From Paraburkholderia bannensis NBRC 103871 (GTDB lineage Bacteria; Pseudomonadota; Gammaproteobacteria; Burkholderiales; Burkholderiaceae): 64,000 nt of DNA. The stretch spans positions 62,001 to 126,000 of the forward strand of contig NZ_BAYA01000017.1 in NCBI RefSeq assembly GCF_000685015.1, written 5' to 3'. Positions 1-8,154 of this stretch are shown in pieces. Under the pieces are notes generated by a model, which saw only the letters and a list, made by a program, of their open reading frames with translations, had not been told where the DNA came from and did not search any database. Made by a program: the position numbers and the translations under genes. The stretch's first letter is position 1; each line of letters begins with the position of its first letter.

Positions 1-910
1 GGCCCCAGTTGCGCTCGACCACGAGCGAGGCAACCGAGGTCGACTTGGCCACCTCCTGCCACGGCACCGTGCCGATCACGCCGATGTTCATGGCCAGGTA
101 GAACACCATCATCGCGAGGATCGACACGATGATCGACGCGGGCATCGTGCGGCCCGGATTCTTGAGTTCGTCGCCCATGTAGGCCGTGGTGTTGTAGCCC
201 GCGTAATCGTAGATCGCGATGATCAGCCCCGCGCCCAGCCCGGTGAAGAACTTGCCGATGTTGCCGGCGTCGGGCGGCAGCGCCATCGCCATGTGCAGGT
301 GGAAATCGGAGTAGGCCGCCGCCGTCGTGAGGCCGACCGCGAGCACCATGATGATCCACAGGATCGAGCTGAGCGTGCGGATCGACTCGATGCGGCGATA
401 CAGCGCCAGCACCACGAGCGCGACCACGACAATGCCCAGCGCGTGCGCCTGCCACGGCGCGAGATTCGGCAGGAAAAAGCCCAGGTACTGCACGAAGCCG
501 ATGATGCCCGTGCTCATGATGAGCGGGATCGACAGCATGGCCGTCCAGACGAACAGGAAGGGCATGAGCTTGCCGGTGCGGTACTGGAACGCCTCGCGCA
601 CGTAGAGATAAGTGCCGCCCGCGCCCGGCATGGCCGCGCCCAGTTCGGCCCAGACGAGGCCGTCGGCCATCGCCAGCAGCGCGCCGCAGATCCAGCCGAT
701 CACGGCGAGCGGCCCGTTCATCACCGCCACGATGGCCGGGATCGTGAGGAACGGCCCGACGCCGCAAATCTGGATCATGTTGACCGCGATGGCCGGAAAG
801 AGGCCAACCGAGCGGCGGAAGTGCGGGGTATCGGCGGCGGGGCCCGTCGATGCGCGGGCCGCGTCGGCGCCGCGGCTGTCGGCTTCGGCCTGCCAGGTGG
901 AATCGCCCAT
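1..910 (-). CDS. APC-family amino acid permease, C-terminus cut by window edge
   Basis: The reading frame runs from an ATG at 910 off the left edge and gives the N-terminal ~303 residues of an inner-membrane transporter. After a hydrophilic ~35-residue N-terminus comes a first membrane segment rich in Gly and Pro (NMIQICGVGPFLTIP). It is followed by the MPGAGGTYLY stretch typical of the amino acid-polyamine-organocation superfamily and about seven further hydrophobic segments. A full member would be ~450-550 residues, so roughly a third is missing. It is divergent from the ROK regulator at 1191, which is a plausible local regulator. Substrate cannot be told from this fragment; amino acid or polyamine uptake is family inference. 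Confidence 0.85.
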   Translation of the reverse strand, partial: MGDSTWQAEADSRGADAARASTGPAADTPHFRRSVGLFPAIAVNMIQICGVGPFLTIPAIVAVMNGPLAVIGWICGALLAMADGLVWAELGAAMPGAGGTYLYVREAFQYRTGKLMPFLFVWTAMLSIPLIMSTGIIGFVQYLGFFLPNLAPWQAHALGIVVVALVVLALYRRIESIRTLSSILWIIMVLAVGLTTAAAYSDFHLHMAMALPPDAGNIGKFFTGLGAGLIIAIYDYAGYNTTAYMGDELKNPGRTMPASIIVSILAMMVFYLAMNIGVIGTVPWQEVAKSTSVASLVVERNWG

Positions 911-1123
911 TACTGTGTCTCCATGCGGCGCGCGCCGCGTTCTCGTCGAGGGGAAAGGCTCTGTCGGGACAGCGTCGCCGCGTCTTTTGAGTGCTTTGAC
1001 GGCTTGATGGGCGAATGATAGGAAAGTTTCTTTACGAAATCAATTGCGTCAAAATCGGGGAGAACCCGAGTTTGTCCCGCAACGTCGAACCTTGCCGCGC
1101 AGCCGTGCGCGTTGATAGGATCG

Positions 1124-1159
1124 GGCACCCCATCAGGCATCCAATCAGGCATCCAATCG
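1124..1159. repeat. three tandem 12-bp repeats in the divergent promoter region
   Basis: Three head-to-tail 12-mers are visible: GGCACCCCATCA, GGCATCCAATCA and GGCATCCAATCG. They end 31 bp before the ATG of the ROK regulator. They could be operator half-sites for that regulator or simple slippage repeats; nothing else in the sequence decides it. A separate inverted repeat, TTTC-TTTAC-GAAA, lies nearby at about 1027-1039. Confidence 0.5.
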
Positions 1160-1190
1160 AGCGCTGCGCGCACCACGCAGCGGAACACGC

Positions 1191-2429
1191 ATGAACCAGC
1201 CTCACCGCAGCCCTTCCTCGTCCGCACCCGTCACGCGCGGCCCGGCCTTCGTGCGCCAGGACAACGAGTGGGCGATCTATCAGCATCTTTTGTCGCTTGC
1301 GCCGGCGTCCAGTCCGCAACTGGCGGACAGCACCGGCTTGTCGAAGGTGACGGTCAACGCCGCGCTGGCGAACCTGGAACGGCTTGGCCTTGTCGAGCAG
1401 AGCGGCGTGCGCGAGGGCAGCGCGGGCCGCGCGCCCCGGCTCTATATGCCGCGCGCGCGGGCGGGATTCGTGCTGGCCATCGACGTGGGCGCGGCCTGGG
1501 TGCGCGGCGCGCTCGCCGATCTCACGGGCAGCGTGAGCGCACGCGTGCAGTTGCCCACGCCTGCCGATCCGTCGAAGCTCGTCGGCGAGATCGTCGCGGT
1601 GCAGCGTGCGTTGCTGGCCGAGCAGGGCATCGAGGCCGACGACGTGCTGGCGACCGTGTTCGGCTCGCCGGGCGTGTTCGACGCCAAGGATGGCCGCCTG
1701 CATCTCGCGCCCAATCTGCCCGACTGGGAGCGCGCCGATCTCGTGCCCGCATTGCGCGAAGCGCTGGGCGCGGACACGGTGTTCGAGAACGACATCAACC
1801 TCGCGGCGCTAGGCGAGCAGGCGCATGGGATCGGGCGCGGCGTCGAGAACTTCGTGTTCATGTCGATCGGCACGGGCGTGGGTCTCGGGATCATCGCCAA
1901 CGGCAAGCTGCATCGCGGCGCGCATGGCTTCGCGGGCGAGATCGCGGTGTTGCGGCCCGCGCCGCTGCTGTCTCTACAAGGCGCGCCGTCAGTCGAGCCG
2001 GGGCAGGACGAAGCGAACTTCGAATCGTTTGCCGCCGCGAAAGGCGTGGTGGCGCACGCACGCCGTCTTGGCCTCGCCGTGTCGAACGCCGAGGCCGTGT
2101 TCGTCGCCGCGCAGCAAGGCGATGACCGTGCGCTGGCCTGTGTTGCAGAGGAAGCGCGCCAGCTTGCGTGGGGCCTTGCGGCGATCATTCCGGTGCTCGA
2201 TCCGGCGCTGGTCGTGCTGGGCGGCGGCATCGGCCATAGCGGCACGCTGCTGCTGCCTGCGATCCGCGCGCAGCTGGCGGCGTGGCTGCCGATCCCCGTG
2301 CCCGAACTGGCGATCTCGACCACGGGCACCGATGCGGTGTTGCTCGGCGCAATCGTGCAGGGCGTGGTGCTCGCGCGCGTGAAGGCGTTCGAGCGCATCG
2401 GCCATGAGGTGAGGGAGTTGCCGCTTTAG
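1191..2429 (+). CDS. ROK-family transcriptional regulator (NagC/XylR type)
   Basis: This 412-residue protein has an N-terminal winged helix-turn-helix (about residues 20-78, including SSPQLADSTGLSKVTVNAALANLERLGLV) and a C-terminal ROK sugar-kinase fold from about residue 88. The ROK part shows the phosphate-loop-like IDVGAAWVRGAL and the glycine-rich SIGTGVGLGIIANGKLHRGAHGFAGE. The usual ROK zinc signature (CxCGxxGCxE), expected just after HGFAGE, is absent, so a sugar-kinase activity is unlikely. A role as a ligand-sensing repressor is inferred. It probably regulates itself and the divergent permease. It converges with the cytochrome gene, with only 4 bp between the stops. Confidence 0.85.
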   Translation: MNQPHRSPSSSAPVTRGPAFVRQDNEWAIYQHLLSLAPASSPQLADSTGLSKVTVNAALANLERLGLVEQSGVREGSAGRAPRLYMPRARAGFVLAIDVGAAWVRGALADLTGSVSARVQLPTPADPSKLVGEIVAVQRALLAEQGIEADDVLATVFGSPGVFDAKDGRLHLAPNLPDWERADLVPALREALGADTVFENDINLAALGEQAHGIGRGVENFVFMSIGTGVGLGIIANGKLHRGAHGFAGEIAVLRPAPLLSLQGAPSVEPGQDEANFESFAAAKGVVAHARRLGLAVSNAEAVFVAAQQGDDRALACVAEEARQLAWGLAAIIPVLDPALVVLGGGIGHSGTLLLPAIRAQLAAWLPIPVPELAISTTGTDAVLLGAIVQGVVLARVKAFERIGHEVRELPL

Positions 2430-2433
2430 CGCC

Positions 2434-2994
2434 TTAAAGCATCCGTTGCAGCACGCCATTGCGCGCGATCCACTGATGCTTGACGACGGCCAGCACATGC
2501 AGCACGACCAGCGCGGCCAGGACTGCGCAACTCGCGCGATGGAACGCGAAGAGCTGTGCGGTGAGCGCGCCTGGCCCGAACGGCGTCGGAATCTCGATCA
2601 GGCCGAAGAACGCATAGCCATTGGGCACCATCAGGTAGCCGCTCGCCAGCACGGCGAAGATCGTCAGATACAGCAGCCGATGCACGCCGTGCGCAATCGC
2701 GCGCTGCGTGGCGGACACGCCGGGCAAGGCACGCGGCGCCGCGCGCACCGACGCCCACCAGACCCGCAGCGGAAACAGCACGATCAGCACGGTCGCAATC
2801 GACATGTTCAGGTGCGAGAGAAACTCGCGCAGCGGGCCATCGGGAAGCCGCGCGAGCGCATAGCCCGCGAGCGTGGCGTACAGGATCGCCGCCGCGAAAA
2901 TCCAGTGCAGCAGGCGGGCGAGACCGTCGTAGCGATCCGCTTGCGCCGCCGTTTCAACTACGCCTTGCGCCAACACGCGTTCGACCGTTTCCAT
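2434..2994 (-). CDS. cytochrome b561-family membrane protein
   Basis: The product is 186 residues with four membrane helices and histidines where b-type haem ligands fall: LLHW near residue 30, SHLNM near 61, HGVHRLL near 110, and FAFHR and VLHVL near the end. This is the prokaryotic cytochrome b561 pattern, an inner-membrane di-haem electron carrier that passes electrons to or from quinone. I chose ATG 2994 over an upstream in-frame TTG at 3018 because the latter lies inside a Fur-like box and probable promoter. The redox partner is unknown. Confidence 0.85.
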   Translation of the reverse strand: METVERVLAQGVVETAAQADRYDGLARLLHWIFAAAILYATLAGYALARLPDGPLREFLSHLNMSIATVLIVLFPLRVWWASVRAAPRALPGVSATQRAIAHGVHRLLYLTIFAVLASGYLMVPNGYAFFGLIEIPTPFGPGALTAQLFAFHRASCAVLAALVVLHVLAVVKHQWIARNGVLQRML

Positions 2995-3017
2995 CTTCCG
3001 CACGCCGAAAAAACGCA

Positions 3018-3028
3018 AATGATAATCA
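3018..3028. promoter_or_regulatory. candidate Fur box upstream of cytochrome b561 gene
   Basis: AATGATAATCA matches the central 11 positions of the 19-bp Fur consensus GATAATGATAATCATTATC, although the flanks match poorly. It lies 24-34 bp upstream of the chosen ATG of the cytochrome gene, in an AT-rich patch within GC-rich DNA. Iron-responsive control is therefore plausible but unproven. Confidence 0.45.
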
Positions 3029-3124
3029 ACTGCATTGACAATTTGATTACGCCCTCAATCGCGCGGCACGCCGAATGCTGGCTCCTTTCGCAAGTCAGCC
3101 CCATTTCATGGGAGGAGCGTAGCG

Positions 3125-3463
3125 ATGAGCACAATCGAACTGCCCGACGTCGACCCTGCTGAAGACCCGCCCAGGCGGCACGAGCGCCCGTCGCCGGACG
3201 ATGCGCCGCCGATCCTGCCATCGGAACAATCGCGCCCGTTTGGCGACGCCGTGCCCGCACCGAAAGAGCCGGGTCTCGATCAGCCGCTGCCGCCCAAGAC
3301 GCAGCCTGCCGATGCGGAACCGCCTGCACCCCAGGCGCGCCCGGATGAACCGCCCGATCTGCCGCCGGAAGACATCAACGTGCCGATTGGCGACGCCGTG
3401 CCCGCGCCGACCGAGCCCGGGCTCGACCAGCCGTTGCCCGAGAAAAAGTCGCTGACGCCTTGA
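3125..3463 (+). CDS. small proline-rich protein with an internal duplication
   Basis: The 112-residue acidic, Pro-rich protein has no signal peptide or membrane segment. It contains two near-identical 18-residue blocks, FGDAVPAPKEPGLDQPLP at about residues 40-57 and IGDAVPAPTEPGLDQPLP at about 90-107, separated by a Pro/Glu/Asp linker. A strong Shine-Dalgarno (GGGAGGAG) sits ahead of the ATG, and a clear terminator follows at 3516, so it looks like an independently expressed gene. I do not recognise the family; it is probably disordered. Confidence 0.65.
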   Translation: MSTIELPDVDPAEDPPRRHERPSPDDAPPILPSEQSRPFGDAVPAPKEPGLDQPLPPKTQPADAEPPAPQARPDEPPDLPPEDINVPIGDAVPAPTEPGLDQPLPEKKSLTP

Positions 3464-3515
3464 ACGGCCGCGTGACAGGGCGAATGACCGCCCGCGCCCG
3501 AAACGACAATCCGAC

Positions 3516-3545
3516 AATCGCCGCCCATGTGCGGCGATTTTTTTC
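3516..3545 (+). terminator. Rho-independent terminator after the Pro-rich protein gene
   Basis: Perfect 9-bp stem AATCGCCGC / GCGGCGATT with a 6-nt loop, followed directly by a run of T. Confidence 0.85.
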
Positions 3546-3656
3546 GCTGGAGTACCCTGCTAGCGCGTTACTCACACCCCTCACAAGCGACCCACATCCC
3601 CCCGGCGGCGTGCAAAGCACGCCGCGCTTCCCCCTTCAAGGATCAAGGAGCAGACG

Positions 3657-4679
3657 ATGCCAACCATGCAGGCAGTGCAGGTAGCGAAAGCAGGCGGACC
3701 GCTGGAACTCGTCGAACGCGACATCCCAGAACCGGCCACGGGCCACGTGCTGATCAAGGTGCAGGCGTGCGGCATTTGCCATAGCGATTCGCTGACGAAG
3801 GAAGGCCAGTGGCCTGGCCTGCAGTTTCCGCGCGTGCCGGGTCACGAGATCGCGGGCGTGATCGAGCGCATGGGCGCGGGCGTCGAGGGCTGGAGCGTGG
3901 GCCAGCGCGTCGGCGTGGGCTGGCACGGCGGACACTGCGGCCATTGCGAGCGCTGCCGCCACGGCGACTTCGTGCTTTGCCAGAACGCGCAGGTTCCCGG
4001 CATCAGCTACGACGGCGGCTACGCGCAGTACATGGTCGCGCCGCAGGAGGCGCTCGCGCGCATGCCCGACGATCTCTCCGATGTCGATGCGGCGCCGTTG
4101 CTCTGCGCGGGCATTACCACCTTCAACGCGCTGCGCCACAGCGGCGCGCGCGCGGGCGACGTGGCGGCGATCCTCGGCATCGGCGGGCTGGGGCATCTGG
4201 GCGTGCAGTTCGCGCGCAAGATGGGTTTCGTGACGGTGGCGATCGCGCGCGGGCAGGACAAGGCGCCGCTTGCGAAGCAACTGGGCGCGCATCACTACAT
4301 CGACAGCTCGGCGCAGGACGTCGGCGCAAGCTTGCAGGCGCTGGGCGGCGCGCGCGTGATCCTGGCGACCGTCACCAATGGCGAGGCGATGAGCGCGGCG
4401 CTCGCGGGCCTGGGCGTGAACGGCAAGCTCATCATGGTGGGCGTGGCGCAGGAGCCGGTCGAAGTGCCGGTGACGCAGTTCATCATGGGGCGGCAGTCGG
4501 TGCAGGGCTGGCCGTCCGGCACGGCGGCGGATTCGCAGGAGACCCTGGCGTTCAGCGCGCTCTCGGACGTGAAGCCGATGATCGAGGAATATCCGCTTGA
4601 GCGCGCCGCCGAAGCCTACGACCGCATGATGAGCGGCAAGGCGCGTTTTCGCGTGGTGCTGACGCCGGGTAAGCACTAG
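3657..4679 (+). CDS. zinc-dependent alcohol dehydrogenase (MDR superfamily)
   Basis: This 340-residue protein is a medium-chain dehydrogenase. It has the catalytic-zinc pattern CGICHSD near residue 40, GHE near 62 and a later Cys. A structural-zinc loop follows, with four cysteines in CGHCERCRHGDFVLC (about residues 97-111). The Rossmann glycine motif is GIGGLGHLGVQFA (about 175-187). It probably oxidises a primary alcohol or reduces an aldehyde with NAD(P)H in the cytoplasm. It resembles the AdhP/YahK-like group, but its substrate is unknown. AAGGAG lies 9 bp before the ATG. It stands alone between a terminator and the cyclase gene. Confidence 0.9.
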   Translation: MPTMQAVQVAKAGGPLELVERDIPEPATGHVLIKVQACGICHSDSLTKEGQWPGLQFPRVPGHEIAGVIERMGAGVEGWSVGQRVGVGWHGGHCGHCERCRHGDFVLCQNAQVPGISYDGGYAQYMVAPQEALARMPDDLSDVDAAPLLCAGITTFNALRHSGARAGDVAAILGIGGLGHLGVQFARKMGFVTVAIARGQDKAPLAKQLGAHHYIDSSAQDVGASLQALGGARVILATVTNGEAMSAALAGLGVNGKLIMVGVAQEPVEVPVTQFIMGRQSVQGWPSGTAADSQETLAFSALSDVKPMIEEYPLERAAEAYDRMMSGKARFRVVLTPGKH

Positions 4680-4830
4680 GCCCGACGCGCGGCGGCAACG
4701 CTAAAGGTGCAATCGCGGGCAGCCGATATAGAGGTGTTGAACCCGGCGGCCGGCCCGCGCCTGCCGCCGTGGATTTTTAGGCCTCGCCTTCGTTTTAGCC
4801 TTCGTTTAGCCTTCGGGCCGCCTGCACCGA

Positions 4831-6234
4831 ATGAACAAGCAGATCACCTCACGGCGTCCCACCCGCTTGCATCGCTGGATCGCGTTCGGTCTGGCATTGG
4901 GCATCGGCATGCTGGTGGCGGCGGTGTTGCCCTATGCGGGCGAAATGCTGCCCGCCTGCACGGCGTTCGTGCCGATCTTCTGCACGGCGGTCGTGCTCAC
5001 CGAGGCGATCACGTCGCTGCTCATGTGGGTGCGTTTCCGCATGGGCAAGTCGCCGATCGATGCGGCGCTGTCGGCGGCTTATGCGTTCAGCAGCCTGACG
5101 TGCGCGATTCAGTTGCTGATCTTTCCGGGCGTGTTTTCGCCCACCGGTCTGCTCGGCGCGGGCAAGCAGAGCGCCGTCTGGATCTGGGTGCTCTGGCACG
5201 GCGGCTTCCCGACGCTCGTGCTGCTCGGCTTCGCGGCGAACTGGCTCGCGCAGTCGCGCTTCCTGTTCCGCCTGAAGCACGCGCGTTTGCTGAGCCTGCT
5301 GGCGCTGGCGGGCAGTCTGACCGGCTGCGTGATCGCGGTGCGTTTCAGCGACGCGCTGCCCATGCTCATCAAGGACGGCTCCTATAGCCTGCTGCGCCAC
5401 AGCCCCTTCGCGTTCTATGTCGTGATCGTGAGCGTGGCGGCGCTGGCCGCGCAACTCGCGAACGGGCGCCTGCGCACCGTGCTCGACGTCTGGTTCACGA
5501 TTGCACTGCTGGCCTTTCTCGCCGATGTGACGTTGACGCTCGCCGGATCGGCGCGCTTTACGCTCGGCTGGTATGGGGCGCGGGTGGCGTCGGTGATCGC
5601 GTCGTCGGCGCTGCTGGCGGCGCTGCTCGTCGAGATTTCGATGCTGTATTCGCGGCTCGCGCGCATCAACGAGGATCTCGAAGAAAAGGCCAACCGCGAT
5701 GCGCTCACGGGCCTCTACAACCGTGGCTGGTTCGACATGGCGTACGCGCGCGAATGCCTCGTCGCGCGCCATCAGGAGCAGCCTTTGTCGGTGCTGATGG
5801 TCGACGTCGATTGCTTCAAGCTGTTCAACGATACCTACGGCCATGCCGCGGGCGACGATTGCCTGCGCCTTGTCGCGAACGCGTTGCAGTGCTGCTTGCG
5901 GCGCCAGGGCGACGCCGTGAGCCGTTATGGCGGCGAGGAGTTCGTGGTGCTGCTGCCGGGCTGCGCGACGTCGTCGGCGGTATCGATTGCGGAGGCCATG
6001 CGCAGCGCCGTGCGCAAGCTCGACATTCCCGCGAAGAGTCCAGCGGGGCGCGTGACGATCTCGCTGGGCGTGTTCACCTGCGAAGCGGGCAAGGCGCAGG
6101 CCGACGACCCGCTGCAATGCGCGGACGCGAATCTGTATCGTGCGAAGGCGGCGGGACGGGACAGGGTGGTGGCCGGGCGCTCGGCGAAGGGCCGGGGCGC
6201 CGGGAGTATCGGCCAGGGCGCGCTGGCGCGATGA
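4831..6234 (+). CDS. membrane-bound diguanylate cyclase (MASE-type sensor plus GGDEF)
   Basis: The product is 467 residues. An N-terminal membrane sensor of about six to eight helices (to ~residue 285) is MASE4-like in size and layout, which is an inference. A short coiled linker follows, then a GGDEF domain. The domain shows DALTGLYNRGWF, VDVDCFKLFNDTYGHAAGD and an intact active site GGEEF near residue 367. An RQGD inhibitory I-site lies exactly five residues before it, so product feedback is expected. It makes cyclic di-GMP from two GTP at the inner membrane. The window also encodes c-di-GMP-activated polysaccharide synthases. Shine-Dalgarno is poor. Confidence 0.9.
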   Translation: MNKQITSRRPTRLHRWIAFGLALGIGMLVAAVLPYAGEMLPACTAFVPIFCTAVVLTEAITSLLMWVRFRMGKSPIDAALSAAYAFSSLTCAIQLLIFPGVFSPTGLLGAGKQSAVWIWVLWHGGFPTLVLLGFAANWLAQSRFLFRLKHARLLSLLALAGSLTGCVIAVRFSDALPMLIKDGSYSLLRHSPFAFYVVIVSVAALAAQLANGRLRTVLDVWFTIALLAFLADVTLTLAGSARFTLGWYGARVASVIASSALLAALLVEISMLYSRLARINEDLEEKANRDALTGLYNRGWFDMAYARECLVARHQEQPLSVLMVDVDCFKLFNDTYGHAAGDDCLRLVANALQCCLRRQGDAVSRYGGEEFVVLLPGCATSSAVSIAEAMRSAVRKLDIPAKSPAGRVTISLGVFTCEAGKAQADDPLQCADANLYRAKAAGRDRVVAGRSAKGRGAGSIGQGALAR

Positions 6235-6247
6235 CCAATGTTTGATG

Positions 6248-6273
6248 GAAGCGCGCGGTCGATCGCGCGCTTC
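6248..6273. terminator. possible bidirectional hairpin between convergent genes
   Basis: A 9-bp perfect inverted repeat, GAAGCGCGC / GCGCGCTTC, lies between the stops of the cyclase and the purine permease. There is no T-run on either side, so terminator function is uncertain. Confidence 0.35.
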
Positions 6274-6283
6274 ATGGTCTTGC

Positions 6284-7672
6284 CTAGTTGCGTTCCGGCA
6301 GGAACCAGTTCATCACGAGGGCGCAGATGCCGCCCGTGGCGACGCCCGACTCCAGCACGTTCTTGAGCGCGTGCGGCAGGCTGGTGAGAATCTCCGGCAC
6401 CTGCGAGACGCCCAGGCCCAGCGCCAGCGACACCGCGATGATCAGCAGCGCGCGGCGGTCGAGCTTGATGCCCGAGAGAATATTGATGCCCGACGCGGCC
6501 ACCGCGCCGAACATCACCATCGCCGCGCCGCCCAGCACCGGCTCGGGCACGGCCTGCAGGACGCCCGCGACGGGCGGGAACAGGCCGAGCACCACCAGCA
6601 TGCCCGCGATCCACACGCCCACGTGACGGCTGGCAATGCCGGTCAGCTGGATCACGCCGTTGTTCTGCGCGAACACCGAGCTCGGGAACGTATTGAACAC
6701 GCCAGCCAGCAGCGAATTCGCGCCGTTGACCAGCACGCCGCCCTTGATCCGTTGCATCCACAACGGGCCCTCGACGGGCTGGCGCGAGATCTTGCTGGTG
6801 GCCGTGACGTCGCCAATCGCTTCGAGCGAGGTGACGAGATAGATAATCAGCATCGGCACGAACAGCGACCACGAGAAGCCGATGCCGAAGTGCAGCGGCG
6901 TCGGGATCTGGAACAGCGCGGCCTCGCGCGCGCCCGTAAAGTCGAGACGACCGAGCGCGGCGGCCACCAGGTAGCCGACCACCAGCGCGATCACCAGCGC
7001 CGTGCTGCGCACCCAGACGATGGGCACGCGGTTGAGCACGATGATGGTGCCCAGCACGACGCCCGAGAGCGTGAGGTTCTCTACGCTTGCGAAATTGCCC
7101 TTGGCGATGGCGCCATAGCCGCCGCCCATGCTGATGAGGCCCACCTTGATGAGCGTGAGGCCGATCAGCAGCACCACGATGCCGGTCACGAGCGGCGTGA
7201 TCAGGCGCTTGACGAACGGCAGGATGCGCGAGACCGCCATTTCGACGAACGAACCCGCAATGACCACGCCGAAGATCGCGGCCATCACGGTCTCGACCGG
7301 CGTGCCCTGCTTGACCATCAGGCTGCCGCCGGCGATCAGCGGGCCGACGAAGTTGAAGCTCGTGCCCTGCACGATCAGCAGCCCCGCGCCAAGCGGGCCG
7401 AAGCGGCGGCATTGCAGGAAGGTGGCGATGCCCGAAATCACGAGCGACATCGACACGATCAGCGTGGTGTCGCGGCTGGAGACGCCGAGCGACTGGCAGA
7501 TCAGCAGGCCGGGCGTGACGATCGGCACGAGGATGGCCAGCAGGTGCTGGAGCGCGGCCACGAAGGCGATGGTGGGGGCGGGTTTGTCGTCGGGGCCGTA
7601 GACCAGGTCGCGGCCGGAGGGGGCGTCGTCGATGACGTGAGAGGCGGGTTGCGTGGGCGAAGCGGGTTGCAT
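6284..7672 (-). CDS. NCS2-family purine (xanthine/urate) permease
   Basis: This 462-residue polytopic protein has about 12-14 helices and the nucleobase-ascorbate transporter signature QNNGVIQLTG (QNxGxxxxT). QGTSFNFVGPLIAGG lies in the substrate-site helix. It is a proton symporter of the XanP/UacT group and should import xanthine or uric acid across the inner membrane. The two cannot be separated by eye. The neighbours are unrelated signalling genes, and no purine-catabolic gene is adjacent. Confidence 0.88.
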   Translation of the reverse strand: MQPASPTQPASHVIDDAPSGRDLVYGPDDKPAPTIAFVAALQHLLAILVPIVTPGLLICQSLGVSSRDTTLIVSMSLVISGIATFLQCRRFGPLGAGLLIVQGTSFNFVGPLIAGGSLMVKQGTPVETVMAAIFGVVIAGSFVEMAVSRILPFVKRLITPLVTGIVVLLIGLTLIKVGLISMGGGYGAIAKGNFASVENLTLSGVVLGTIIVLNRVPIVWVRSTALVIALVVGYLVAAALGRLDFTGAREAALFQIPTPLHFGIGFSWSLFVPMLIIYLVTSLEAIGDVTATSKISRQPVEGPLWMQRIKGGVLVNGANSLLAGVFNTFPSSVFAQNNGVIQLTGIASRHVGVWIAGMLVVLGLFPPVAGVLQAVPEPVLGGAAMVMFGAVAASGINILSGIKLDRRALLIIAVSLALGLGVSQVPEILTSLPHALKNVLESGVATGGICALVMNWFLPERN

Positions 7673-8154
7673 CGGGAAAGGCCGGTTGGAAGAAAACCCG
7701 GGATTTTAACGGTTCGCATTCGGGGCACAAACGAAACTCACGCGTAACTCAAGCGAAATGACGGTCTGGGCCTATGCATGCAGGGCGTTTCGGGGGCCGT
7801 TCATGAGAGAAGAGACGAGTCAGAACGGCGCTCCGGCGCGCGTCGAACTGGCACCTGAACCCCCGACGCACGTCGCGTGCGCGCATGCGTACGACGCTGG
7901 TGATCGCCCGGCATGAGGGGACGTGGAAGATCCGGCAGCACCATTTTTCAGTGCCGCCGCTTGCGCCGCCGGTCTGAAAATCCAGTCCATACGGAATCCT
8001 TATTAAATGCGCCACGCCCGCACCGCGCCGCGCGATATTCACCTGACAATATCCATTCATCGGACAAAATCGGTAAAAAAGATCGGGCACGGATTTCACT
8101 AAACTTTGCCCGCCTGGGGCCGTTAAGAAGGCATCACACTCACCTGAAGCTACC
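7673..8154. other. 482-bp intergenic region between divergent permease and cyclase genes
   Basis: It should hold both divergent promoters. The part near 8040-8100 is AT-richer. The short frames across it have atypical composition and no recognisable features, so I call no gene. I see no convincing riboswitch, although a xanthine-type element would be possible by context. Confidence 0.4.

Noticed and set aside
7673..7745. Xanthine riboswitch (NMT1 motif) ahead of the purine permease
   Set aside because: Context would fit, but I could not match the conserved sequence and pairing by eye; a covariance search would settle it.
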